Positions 11,195 through 22,209 of a DNA stretch of 64,000 bases are shown piece after piece. The position numbers and the translations under genes are program-made. Every line of letters starts with the position of its first letter. Position 1 is the stretch's first letter. The stretch is from Euleptes europaea (lineage: Eukaryota > Chordata > Lepidosauria > Squamata > Sphaerodactylidae): assembly GCF_029931775.1 (NCBI RefSeq), contig NC_079332.1:1872501-1936500 (forward strand). The letters are read 5' to 3'. The notes beneath the pieces are model-generated. The model worked only from the letters and a program-made list of their open reading frames with translations, made no database searches and was not told where the DNA came from.

Positions 11195-11440
11195 ACTTAT
11201 TTATTTACTTCCCCGATACCCCACTTTTCTCATCAGCGGGGACCTAAAGTGGCTCACAATCTTCTCTCCTTCTTCCTTTTATCCTCAGAATCTACCTGGT
11301 GAGGTAGGTTAAGGTGAGAGAGTGCCCCAATGAAAACCAGCAAGCTTCCATGGTGGAGTGGGGATTTTAACCTGGGTCTCCCAGATCCCAGGCTGACACT
11401 CTGAGCACTAGGGACACACTGGCTGTCGCTCCGGAAACGA
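11195..11440 (-). mobile_element. old SINE of the SINE-B/C kind
   Basis: Minus-strand copy: left part has GGGGACCTAAAGTGGCTCAC and GAGGTAGGTTAAGG; right part has the head complement with GGGATTTTAACCTGGGTC and CACTCTGAGCACTAGGG. Confidence 0.65.
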
Positions 11441-11819
11441 AGGGAAGAAAGAGAACCTCACCCCCACATAAAATCAGTAAATGCTTTCACTGGAAACCTC
11501 CCTCCCAAACACACACACACACACACACTGATAATTTTAGGGAATTCCATTTTGAACTCTCTTGGCGTGTCTTCCCTCTCTGTATTTATCCTTTATTTCT
11601 AAAGGGGAAACACAGGTAAGCAGAGGCTAAGGTGGTTGTTTGCATGCCAAGGGAATTCCAGGAGTGTTTCTTCAAATGAAGCTAAAAGAAGAACAAAGCA
11701 GATCTAAATGTAGTCATGAAGCAGTCAGGCAAGATCAGTGCTGCCCCGGGTGGCCCTCACCCTGCTGCTCCATAGAAGGAAACGACGTCACCTTTCTCCC
11801 AGTCCAGAATCCACCTCTG

Positions 11820-12012
11820 AGTGGTTGCTGGAGATCACCTGCTATTACAACTGAACTCCAGCCAATAGAAATCAGTTCACCTGGGGGAAATGGTGGCTCT
11901 GGAAATTGGACTCTATGGCATTGGAGTCCCTCCCCTCCCCAAACCCTGCCCTCCTCATGCTCCGCCCCAAAAGTCTCCAGGTATTTCTGAACCTGGAGCT
12001 AGCAACCCTACT
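11820..12012 (+). mobile_element. hAT-like MITE (AGGGTTGCC family), left end lost
   Basis: Has GCTGGAGATCACCTGCTATT, CTCTATGGCATTGGAGTCCC and the right end GCTAGCAACCCTA. Confidence 0.75.
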
Positions 12013-12394
12013 CTGAGTTCTCCTACTCAAGCCCCACTGGAATGAATGGGAACCAGGCTGGGGAGGATAAGAATGTTGAGCCTACTTTACAGGGGCGTTG
12101 TAAGAATTGCAAAATAATGCATGAATTCTCAACTCATTCTAAGAGTGCTATAGAAAATTAATAATACAAATAAAACCAATGGCTAGAATTTGGCAGAGAA
12201 AGCAACTGGAAGCCAGGCGAGTTCCTTTCCCCTGCTTCCTCAGACCTCTTCATCAGCCTCAATGTGCTAAAAAATCCAAGGCGTACCCCTGGGGTCCCTG
12301 GCAAAGCAGAAAACAGTCCCCGTCTCTCCTCCTCAGACAGGCCGCAACTGTCCTTGTCCACAGAGGCATTTTTATTGGACAAACCTCAATATCA

Positions 12395-12697
12395 AAATTA
12401 AATCAGAACAATTCCATGTAGACATTAGGAAAAATTTTGTTCCTCAGTGGAACAGGTTTCCTCGGGAGATGGTGAGCGCTCCTTCCCTGGAGGTTTTTAA
12501 GCAGAGGCTAGATGGCCATCTGTCAGCAATGCTGATTCTGTGACCTTAGGCAGATGATGAGAGGGAGGGTACCTTGGCCATCTTCTGGGCACTGGGGGTG
12601 GGGTGGGGGAGGTAGTTATGAGTTTCCTGCATTGTGCAGGGGGTTGGACTAGATGACCCTGGTAGTCCCTTCCAACTCTATGATTGTATGATTCTTC
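12395..12697 (+). mobile_element. CR1-type LINE 3' end
   Basis: Encodes the last ORF2 residues (the GGTTTCCTCGGGAGATGGTG block), then the GCATTGTGCAGGGGGTTGG block and a degenerate ATTCTATG-type tail. Confidence 0.9.
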
Positions 12698-12869
12698 ATT
12701 TCTGAAGTTGGACAGGTTAGAAGGTCTATCCCGATGGACGGCACATCGATCAACTGGGTCCGTTTCCCCCCTTTCTCCCCCCACCCCCACCCCCCTCCCC
12801 AGCTGGGTTGCATTACAGTGCCAGGTGCCTAGAAAAATGTCTCAAACAAAATAGAAACGCTTTCCGTCC

Positions 12870-13130
12870 GGCTGATAAGGAGGCAGTGGTGCCTTGTTCT
12901 TTTCCCAGGCAGATTCCCCACTCCGGAATCACGGCTGGAGATATGCAAATCATGCCTGCAAGTGGGGGGGGGGGAGTCAAAGTTCAAGCTCATTAGCACA
13001 CACTGAATAAGAGATAATCAGACAGGAAGTGGTGATGTCATAACCCCACTTTCCGAGGCTGCCTGTCATTTTCAGACTTAAAGGCCTTCTGCTCCCACAC
13101 AGAGGCAGGGCCATTAATTACACAATTCGG
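12870..13130. promoter_or_regulatory. candidate regulatory island with octamer motif
   Basis: Repeat-poor stretch with a perfect octamer ATGCAAAT (12943-12950), AAAGTTCA, an ETS-type CAGGAAGTGG and GTGATGTCAT within about 150 bp. Motif clustering is seen; enhancer function is only inferred. Confidence 0.25.
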
Positions 13131-13623
13131 CCCCCCACTCCATTTCTAACTTTTTTTTGTCCCCCCCCCACAAGTCCTCACTGACCTTCGGTTGCTATGC
13201 AGGTGTGTGCCAGCTGCAAAACCCTCCCCTCTTTCTATCCAGCCAGCCTATCAGACACACAACTACTGAAGAAAGACTTAATGACATTTAGGATATGCAA
13301 TTTTTTTTAAAGTGCATTTGGGAAGCATTTCTGTTTTAATTTCGAGCAATGATGTGTTTTAAAGAAAGGGGAACTGGACCGCAGGTAGCAAAACAGGGAT
13401 GACAAAATGCAAAGCAAGCCGGAATGTGCTCCACTTAGCTCAGCACACCGTCCCTTGTCCCCCCCTCCAACAGAATAGACAACAGGAGAGAGTGGAGTGG
13501 GGAGGGGGCTATGCTATGGAGACCCCAGCAACCTGCAAGCCCACTCCAGTTCTGTCCCTTTCTGCAAGGAGAGAACAAGGCCTGGTACGGATTGGGGGAG
13601 TGAGTGAGAAATGCTCTATGTAG

Positions 13624-13837
13624 GAACTGCTGTAGCTCAGTGGTAGAGCATCTGCTTGGCACGTAGAAGGTCCCAGGTTCAGTCCCTGGCACCTCCGGTT
13701 AAAGGGGCTAGGCAAGTAGGTGATGTGAAAGACCTCTGTGCCTGAGACCCTGGAGAGCCACTTGCCGGTCTGAGTAGACAATACTGACTTTGATGGACCA
13801 AGGGTCTGATTCAGTAGAAGGCAGCTTCATGTGTTCA
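13624..13837 (+). mobile_element. SINE-A
   Basis: Full-length plus-strand copy with A-box GTAGCTCAGTGG and tail GGCAGCTTCATGTGTTCA. Confidence 0.93.
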
Positions 13838-13868
13838 ACATATAAGTTAATCAGGAAGTTTCTTTTGG

Positions 13869-14080
13869 GGAGGGACTGTGGCTCAGTGGTGGAGCATCTG
13901 CTTGGCATGCAGAAGGTCCCAGGCTCAATCCCCGTCATCTCCAGTTAAAGGGAGCAGGCAGGTGATGTGAGAGACCCCTGCCTGAGACCCTGGAGAGCTG
14001 CTGCCGGTCTGAGTAGACAATACTGACTTTGATGGACCGAGGGTCTGATTCAGTATAAGGCAGCTTCATGTGTTCATGTG
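13869..14080 (+). mobile_element. SINE-A
   Basis: Second full copy, same strand, only about 30 bp after the previous one, with its own complete tail. Confidence 0.93.
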
Positions 14081-14084
14081 CTGT

Positions 14085-15380
14085 GGGACCTCAGAGCAGA
14101 ACCATGGGTGAATCTTTGTATTGGGGAAACTTTCCCAGAAAGTAGCCTGCCATTCATAGATCTGAGCAACCATGGACTGTCAGTGTCCCCAACTTCAGAT
14201 TTCAATAGGGATGATTGGTCTCCCCTTCTTCATTCAGTGCCCGAAATCTCTTTTCCACTTTTACTTTCCCCCTTGAAAAGACCTAGGAAAAATGTGTCAG
14301 TGGACGCTAATTCTAGATAATGAATTAGTGGGTTTTTTAAAAGCCAATTTCTGCTTAGGGCAAAGATGTCGGCCACAGAATGCTGACAAGCTGTGAAGTA
14401 TATGAGAGGGAAGTGAAAGGTCAGTGCAGAAAGCACAAAGCCTTTTGGAAAATCTTAGGGAAAAGAGGAGCATGGCAGTATCAGCAAGACAATCACGGGG
14501 GCTTTTGAGGCAGAGGAACTGTGCCGGGGAGTGGGTGGGGGGGACTGATGAGAAACAGAGAAACAAGGCCAAAGGCGTCAATAGAAATGTGGTGAATTTC
14601 TCAAAATGGTTTGAGGTAACCAAAATTAATAGCTCAGAGCGTAAGCTACGAGCCAAGTGTCCAAACCTCAGCTAGCCCACAAGTTCGTTGGATGGCCTTA
14701 GAACAGGCACTGTCTCTTGGTCTTACTATGGAAATGATGAGAGACCTACCTTACAAGTGTGTTGTAAAGATTTTAGAGGACATGTGCATGACGTGCTTCA
14801 AGACCTCCGTGGAACGAGTGTGTAAATATTATCCATTCTTTGACCTCCGTTGGCAGGTTTCTAGCGGGATCTCTGCTCTGACATTCTCATTTGGATTTCC
14901 TTCAGGCGTGGTTTTCTTTTTCCAGTAGAACTTTTAAAAAGGGGGAAAGAAACACCTTCTCCTTTTGGAAGAGCATATTGTAACAGGAGCTGACGCCTAG
15001 CTATGCATTCCTTTATAATAAGGTATTGTGCCTTTCTTAGTATGAATCCTTAGGTTAAAAAAACTACAAAAACAACCAACTACCTAAAACACCAATCGAA
15101 GGCAGCTGCTGTGCTCCAGACTCCATGTCCCATAGCAGAAAATTGCATTTTTTGGTGTGGAATGTGTGTCTGTCTGCTCCTGGATTCAAGGGGCAGGCAG
15201 AAAAAAACCTCCCCTGTATCCAATGACAAGCTGGATTCTCCCAACTGGGTCCAGCCCCAGAGGGCCCTGGCTGCTTCTTCTTAGGGGATGGGAGAGCAAC
15301 GGATCCATTTAGGAGAGGGGTAAACTAGCAAGGGACATCGTTTCCAGTTTAGCCAATCAGAAGCAACCGGCGACAGCATG
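14085..15380. other. non-coding, nothing recognised
   Basis: Several 70-120-codon frames on both strands, none with family similarity. No SINE text. Confidence 0.45.
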
Positions 15381-15385
15381 CCCAC

Positions 15386-15595
15386 TAGGGTTGCCAACCT
15401 CCAGGTAGTAGCAGGAGACCTCCTGCTATTACCACTGATCTCCAGCCAATAGATATCAGTTCACCTGGAGAAAATGGCTGCGTTTGGCAACTGGACTCTA
15501 TGGCACTGAAGTCCCTCCCCTCCCCAAACCCTGCCCTCCTCAGGCTCACCGCCAAAAACCTCCCACCGGCTGTGAAGAGGGACCTGGCAACCCTA
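15386..15595 (+). mobile_element. hAT-like MITE (AGGGTTGCC family), near full length
   Basis: Begins TAGGGTTGCCAACC and ends GGCAACCCTA, imperfect terminal inverted repeats. Flanks ATGCCCAC and GGGCCCAC agree at 6 of 8 positions, as a decayed 8-bp target duplication would. Confidence 0.85.
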
Positions 15596-16299
15596 GGGCC
15601 CACATCCCTCAGTGCAGCAAGAACAACGCAGGAGGCAAGATGTGATCTTTCTTTCTAGCGGGATCTCGGTAATCCTGGACATCCTCTTTCTGACTCTGGC
15701 CGGTCAGTTGCCCCTGAGAAACTCACAAGGGAAGCAGGAAGATAATAGCCATCTAATACTGTTTGTCCTACGCATCTGGTGCTCAAAGGGTATACTGCTT
15801 CTGAGCATGGAGGTTCTTATCATCACCAACAAGCTATCCTCCTTAAGAGCAACTTCCATGCAAGTCAAAGACTTCTTCCTTCCTTCAATTATTCTTCCCG
15901 CTTCACTCCCCTTTCCTTCAGCTGCGACACCACCCAACCCTCAGCTGCCCTTTGCGGGGCTTTCCCCATGATCCACATAACCTTTCATTTCCCTTACAGC
16001 AGTTTGCACTATCTTTCAGCGACCCCCGACTTACCGTTCCTCAACCTCCCCAGTATGAATGATTGTAAAGACTCCAAGACGTCACGGGGTCTCAGCCAAT
16101 GGAAGGGGAGGCAGGCAGTGGCTATTTTTTTTTTTTTAAGCCTGTAATACATACTTATGTAGTTAAGTTACAGGACCTGGCAACCTCTCCGACAGGTCCC
16201 TCGGATTCCCCGGCAATCCGCCCTTGGCTTCGGCTTGCCCACCCTTTCCCAGTAATAAAGCTACTTTCAAGAATGCCAGTGTCTCTCGGATTTGGACGC

Positions 16300-16560
16300 T
16301 AAGCTCCCTGCTCTAATTACCCTCATTCTCTGCGGATCCCCCGGGATGTTTTCATGCCATTTGCACTGCCAGCCTCGAGCACGCACGACTGCTCAGGTGG
16401 GTTGAAATATAAAGGAATCTCTGTTCGGAGAGGGCTGCCAGGCTTCGTCTTTGATCTTCCAAAGCCCGAGAAGTGATGTAATAACCTGCATTATACAGTA
16501 ACAAAATAGAAATAATCCCATTAGCAGCTGAAGATCAACAGGAGGACACGGGCTGCCCAC
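16300..16560. promoter_or_regulatory. candidate regulatory island
   Basis: Repeat-poor stretch with TTTGATCTT (TCF/LEF-like), a GGTGGGTTG block, TGATGTAATAACC and ATTAGCAGCTG. It lies between a MITE and a CR1 end. A guess from motif text only. Confidence 0.2.
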
Positions 16561-16691
16561 CCCAGTCGAGAAAAGCCGTCGGGCTTAGAGGAGACCATGC
16601 CGTGTTTTGGGCGAATGTTTTCTCAGCGGGGCCGAACTGGAGGTATCTTCAGCATTAGGTAGATCGGCTGGGCCTCTCAGCTTCTTCCACC

Positions 16692-17132
16692 TCTCATGAT
16701 AATCATCTTCAAGTCCTTGAAGGGCTGTCATATAGAGGAGGGTGCCGAGTTGTTTTCTGTTGCCCCAGAAGGTTGGACCAGAACCAACGGGTTGAAATTA
16801 AATCAAAAGAGTTTCCGTCCAGACATTAGGAAGAATTTTCTAACTGTTAAGAGCAGTTCCTCAGTGGAACAGGCTTCCTCGGGAGGTGGTAAGAGCTCCT
16901 TCCCTGGAGGTTTTGAAGCAGAGGCTAGATGGCCATCTGTCAGCAATGCTGATTCTATGACCTTAGGCAGATGATGAGAGGGAGGGCATCTTGGTCATCT
17001 TCTGGGCATGTAGTGGGGGTCACTGGGGGTGTGGGGAGGGGAGGGGAGTTGTAAATTTCCTGCATTGTGCAGGAGGTTGGACTAGATGACCCTGGTGGTC
17101 CCTTCCAACTCCATGATTCTATGATTCTATCT
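16692..17132 (+). mobile_element. CR1-type LINE 3' end, longest copy here
   Basis: About 440 bp: the end of ORF2 (a frame containing TVKSSSSVEQASSGG next to the GGAGGTTTTGAAGCAGAGGC block), then the 3' UTR and ATTCTATGATTCTAT tail. Confidence 0.93.
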
Positions 17133-17201
17133 ACCCCTTCCCCAGCTTGCTAATATATTATAAAATCCTAGATTTTTGAAGGGGCTGTTTAAAGGCCATG
17201 T

Positions 17202-17375
17202 AGGGTTGCCAACCTCCAGGTGGTGGCTGGAGACCTCCCGCTATTAAAACTGACCTCCAGCCAATAGAGATCAGTTCCCCTGCAGAAAATGGCCACTTTG
17301 GCAATTGGACTCTATGGCATTGACGTCCCTCCCCTCTCCAAACCACGCTCTCCTCAGGCTCCGCCCCCAAATTGG
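17202..17375 (+). mobile_element. hAT-like MITE (AGGGTTGCC family), right end lost
   Basis: Begins TAGGGTTGCCAACCTCC and runs to the CTCAGGCTCCGCCCCC block. Confidence 0.85.
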
Positions 17376-17379
17376 GGAG

Positions 17380-18310
17380 GGGGCTGGGATGAGATATAGT
17401 GGTTTGCTTACAGCCATCTTGTGAGTTCGGGAGCGAGATTTGACCAGGGACTGCCTGAGGCATGACATGCCTATTCTCCAACACGTTGCCGAAGCATCTG
17501 CAATTTCGGACCTGGTGCAATCCTTGAGCAAAGTCCAAAGCTGCCCCCCCTTGACCCCCCATCTTCAAGGCTCTTTCATTCACTATGCTCTTGGCTACAT
17601 TCCAGCCTTAATCCTATTTTCACCAGTTCCTATCCAATTTAATACAGCTTCTGTAAGTCAAAATTAATTACGCTGGGCATTCCCTTGGTCACGAGGGAGT
17701 GAAAGCAGAGAAGTTCTCGCTTGCCACGAACAAAACAAAATGCAAGATTGATCTCATACAGGAAGGAGTTTGGGAGGGGAAGAATGTAGCCAGAGATTAA
17801 TCTCGTGGCCCTTCCAATTAGAGTCGTCCCGGCATCTCTCCCAAGCTGGCCAGCGTTAGCAGAACATCTGTTTGGTAGCTCTCAAAATGGTGATACTGCC
17901 TGAGAATTTTTCAGCTCAAAGCGATGGCCAACTCAACGCCTCGGAGATCATCAGTTTTGTCTTCGCTCTTCTCTCGGGGAGCAGTTTTTCTCTCTGCTTT
18001 TCCAAGAGTTTTTGAAGGCCAGGATCATGCGGCAGACCTTCTTGCAGACTGTACCATTTCTGGTTGCTGGGGACTTGAATGCTTGAATGCTTCCCCTGGG
18101 GAGGAAAATCCCCCTTGCTGATAAAAAAAATGAACAGGCAGGAGAAGGTCAGGAGCAAACTCTGATGGGCTGTAGGCAATTTTTGACAGGTCAAGGAGGA
18201 TTCAGTAGCAGAAAACCTTTGCTGTGCTAACTCTGAATCAGGCTGTTTTTCTGCCAGCATGCAGTTTTATTGATTAAATTGGTTTACATGTACTAAGAAA
18301 ACAATGGCAG
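17380..18310. other. non-coding, nothing recognised
   Basis: Repeat-poor. Open frames of up to 114 codons without family similarity. Confidence 0.45.
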
Positions 18311-18311
18311 T

Positions 18312-18475
18312 GTGGAATGAGCTGTAGTGCTTAGACTGTTGGGCAAGGGAGATCTGGATTCAAATCCTCACAAAGACATGAAGCTTTCTGGGGTGACTCT
18401 GGATCAGACACTCTCACCTTAAATACCTAACACGGTTGTTGTGAGGATGAATGGGGGGACAGAACTGACTTTTGG
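18312..18475 (+). mobile_element. SINE-C, diverged
   Basis: Head with GTAGTGCTTAGACTG and B-box-like GGATTCAAATCC, then CTCACCTTAAATACC and GTTGTTGTGAGGATGAA. Confidence 0.6.
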
Positions 18476-18479
18476 AGGC

Positions 18480-19360
18480 TCATAGAGGGTGTACCAGTAG
18501 GATCGGGGCAAGAATATCTGTGATGGCCCATTCACACATGCAAGCCATCCCTTCGCACGGCACCTGTCTAGGTGAAGCTGGCCTTATAGCGCTTGAATAG
18601 AATCCATTCTGCCCAAATTTTACTGAACTCAGGAAAAGAGCCGTTGTAAAGAGCTCCCTTACAACACACACACAAAAATTAAAAACAAGCACTGACATTG
18701 GAGGGTGGGGGGTCACCGAAAGATAAAATGGCGAGAAACTAGTCAGAGATGTTTGTCTAACAGTTTCCAAAAGGGGAGAAAGAAATGCCCCAAAGTGCAA
18801 TAAACATGACCCTTCAAACTCATGCTTGTTAGCATGAGATCACTGGAAAATGTTGGTTTTTCGGTATAAGTAATCCAAGGGGGACGCTTCCATAACAAAT
18901 AAGAAGACAACAGGGTCAGCCTGAGATATTTCGAGCCTTGAAAAGGAAACTCTTAATGGTCCCCTTTCTCAGTGTTTAAAACGAAACACACATTGGCAAG
19001 TTTTCCTCTGCAAGCCTTTGTGGATGTGGGATATTTTGTTGAATTTACGTAAGTAGTTTGAGCTGGTATGTGTGTGTGTGTTATTTTCATTGACCCCCAA
19101 ACCTGATCCACTAAGCTCTGCCTCTTGCTGCCGCAAAAACCTCGAGGCTCCACCCCTTGAGTCAGCAAAATCCATGTTGACTCAAAGTTCAGCAAGCTCT
19201 GCCTCCTGACCCCACACAGGCTCTTACCTGTGATCCACTAAAAACCACCAAGTCCTGCCTTCTTGAGCAGGTCAACCTACCCAGGCTCTACCCAATGACC
19301 AGGTATTTTTAACCTCATGAGCAGGCAACCCAGTGGGGGAATGTCACAACGATCTGTCCT
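18480..19360. other. non-coding; short MITE-like piece only
   Basis: 18525-18560 has a CCCATTCACACATGCA end like the element at 46262. The rest is unassigned. Confidence 0.4.
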
Positions 19361-19378
19361 ATACTATGTCCTCCTTAA

Positions 19379-19677
19379 AAAAGGTAAAGGTCCCCTGTGC
19401 AAGCACCGGGTCATTCCCGACCCATGGGGTGATGTCACATCCTGACGTTTCCTAGGCAGACTTTTTGTTTACGGGGTGGTTTGCCAGTGCCTCCCCAGTC
19501 GTCTTCCCTTTACCCCCAGCAAGCTGGGTACTCATTTTACTGACCTTGGAAGGATGGAAGGCTGAGTCAACCTTGAGCCGGCGACCTGACACCGACTTCC
19601 GTTGGGATCGAACTCAGGTCGTGAGCAGAGCTTGGACTGCAGTACTGCAGCTTACCACTCTGCGCCACAGGGCTCCT
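19379..19677 (-). mobile_element. Sauria-type SINE, full length with target duplication
   Basis: Minus-strand SINE: on that strand a tRNA-like head (GGAGCCCTGTGGCGCAGAGT, B-box-like GAGTTCGATCCC) leads into a BovB-like tail ending GGTAAAGG's complement. Perfect 14-bp flanking repeats TATGTCCTCCTTAA at 19365-19378 and 19678-19691 prove a discrete, fairly young insertion. Sauria SINEs are a known squamate family mobilised by BovB LINEs, so this copy is the best taxon marker in the window. Confidence 0.93.
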
Positions 19678-19691
19678 TATGTCCTCCTTAA

Positions 19692-20720
19692 GGACACCCC
19701 AAATCCTGGGTGTTTGACTCACCTGACTTCACAGTAGGGCCTCTTTGGGAAGGCACCAAAAGAAGGAGTACAGCTCTGTTCCAGGCACAGGATTTCTGGT
19801 GGCATCAAACCGGGATGAGTTTCGTTCCCCCTGGAAGCCGCTCCGCGCATCTGCTAAAGCACTGTGCTCAGGGATATCGTGATGGGCTTTTTTGCCTTCT
19901 GTTTTGGCCAGCCGAGACAGAGAACCGTAGACACTATGCAAGCCTCGAAAAATTCCGCCCGAGTACCTTCCGAAGTGAAACACAATCCTCCGATGGTCTT
20001 CAGGGACCAAATTCGCCTTTTGTCCTCACGGAAGCAGATAGCGTCAGCCCAGGCTTCCTTTTCAGCCAAGCCCTGGTTTATGCTCCTTTTGAAAAACCTG
20101 CCCCCTCCCAAAAACCCCCCCAGCATTTCATTTCAACCTGGAAAGAAACCAGACCGAGAGTTGCCACCTTTTCAAAACTGGCTCTGCTCCTCTGCTTTCA
20201 ACAGCTGCCAGGAACACAGAAGTTGCTTTTCTAGCCTTACGCTGTAATGACCCCAAATATTATTTCTCATGTGATCTGATACCCCTTTGCTCAAGTATTT
20301 CCCCCCCTCATTACTAAATCTCTTGTAGAATTTTTTAAAAACTGGATTTTTAATACTCCTTTATCTTAACCTAACATAGTGCTAACGTACAGTGGCTAAT
20401 TTTGTTGTTGCTAAATGAAAGTTTTCAATGTTGGGGTCATTTAGACTCCAGTTATCTTAGATGCACAGTGTTTCATTCTCCCTCCATTCATTTATTGGGG
20501 TCTCATGGACCCACCCATTCCCAATACCAATTTGAGCTATTATCTGGGGGGAGAAAGTGAGATATGAAAGAAATGTACTAAATTAAGGAAGCTTGCAAAC
20601 TAAAGGGGGAGAGATTGCAACAGAAAGGGGCGTGTGTGGGAGGGCGGTTGCAACCATACAGAATAGCAAAGGGGTTTATTCTGGGGGGGGCACTACAGTG
20701 TAGCAAATAGCCCAAACTAA
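19692..20720. other. non-coding, nothing recognised
   Basis: A 174-codon frame at 19710-20234 and its overlapping antisense frames have no family similarity and no supporting splice context. Confidence 0.45.
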
Positions 20721-20726
20721 ACTAGA

Positions 20727-21153
20727 ATAATAGAATCACAGAATCATAGAGTTGGAAGGGACCACCAGGGTCATCTAGTCCAACCCCCTGCACAATGCAG
20801 GAAATTCACAACTACCTCCCCTCCCCACATCCCCAGTGACCCCTACTCCATGCCCAGAGGATGGCCAAGATGTCCTCCCTCTCATCATCTGCCTAAGGTC
20901 ACAGAATCAGCATTGCCCACAGATGGCCATCTAACCTCTGCTTAAAAACCTCCAGGGAAGAAGAGCTCACCACCTCCCGAGGAAGCCTGTTCCACTGAGG
21001 AACCGCTCTAACTGTTAGAAAAGTCTTCCTAATGTCTGGACAGAAACTCTTTTGATTTAATTTCAACCCGTGGGTTCTGGTCCGACCTTCTGGGGCAACA
21101 GAAAACAACTTGGCACCCTCCTCTATATGACAGCCCTTCAAGTACTTGAAGAT
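20727..21153 (-). mobile_element. CR1-type LINE 3' end
   Basis: Minus-strand copy with ORF2 C-terminus (WNRLPREVVSSSSLEVFKQR) and ATTCTATG-type tail at left. Confidence 0.94.
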
Positions 21154-21154
21154 A

Positions 21155-22015
21155 TAGTTTGCATGTTTTTATATGTCACTTTGGCCATGAGTGATCACCA
21201 CAAAATAATAGGAAGGTTTAAGAAAGAGCCCGATTGTCTATCTTCAACTTAGGACAGCAGCTTTACTCTTCCCTTGGCAGAGGGCTCGGGAACGCCTGCA
21301 AGACTCGGATGATTTAACCAAAGCAGCCCTCGCCTTTCCCAGCTGCCCCCTCTATGCTGCTTTCCCGGGATCCGTCTGTATAGCAGCCTGTCCCCCTCCC
21401 AGGACAAGCAGGGTCTTCCTTTGGAACTGGCGCCAGTATTCCAAAACCTCGATGACCTCAGCAACCACATAAGATTTAGTGGTGGCTTCAGCTCAGCTGT
21501 AATGAGCCTTGGCAGAAACCACCGGAGAAGCCAAGAGGACTCTTCTCACTTAACCCTTAGGATGGCTCAGGGAAGAAAACAACAAAACCAGCCGAGTCCT
21601 CGTGAGCAGTAGCCTTTATTTTAAAAACCAACCGAGCTGGAATATCAGTGAAAGGGGCCTCCAGAAAAGTACTGAACCACTAACCACCCTGTACAACTTT
21701 TTTATTTTAAAAAAAATGGTACGGTTGAGTGGCAGTGTATAAAAATCCTGAGATGCCTTCCCTTGGACTTATGGGATAAGCTCCTCTTTTGGAAGAAAAG
21801 GTTAGCGATGGACTCCTATCCAAAAAAATATGTGAGAATATAATGAGTTGAGATTACAGGCTGACCCCCAAACTTACTGCAGAGAGAGTTTTCTTTTGCA
21901 CAGTTGCAGTTAGAGATGTTAGGACGTCGCAACAAACATGTTTTGCAGGTAACCGGAACCATTTTCAACAGCCACAATCACTCATGAGTTGAACCTTGTA
22001 TCTCTTTACCACCAT
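21155..22015. other. non-coding, nothing recognised
   Basis: No repeat or convincing frame. Confidence 0.45.
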
Positions 22016-22019
22016 TTCA

Positions 22020-22205
22020 GAGTCAGCATGGTGTAGTGGTTAAGAGCGGTGGTTTGGAGCGGTGGACTCTGATCTGGAGAACCGGGCTGGATTCCCCACT
22101 CCTCCATGTGAGTGGCGGAGGCTAATCTGGTGAACTGGGTTTGTTTCCTACACATGAAGCCAGCTGGGTGACCTTGGGCTACTCACACTCTCTCGGCCCC
22201 ACCTA
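22020..22205 (+). mobile_element. SINE-B, 3' truncated
   Basis: Head AGTCAGCATGGTGTAGTGGT TAAGAGCGG, B-box-like GGGCTGGATTCC, then GAAGCCAGCTGGGTGACC. Confidence 0.9.
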
Positions 22206-22209
22206 GAAC

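Noticed and set aside
19710-20234. 174-codon open frame
   Set aside because: No family similarity, no supporting splice sites, and equally long frames on the other strand.
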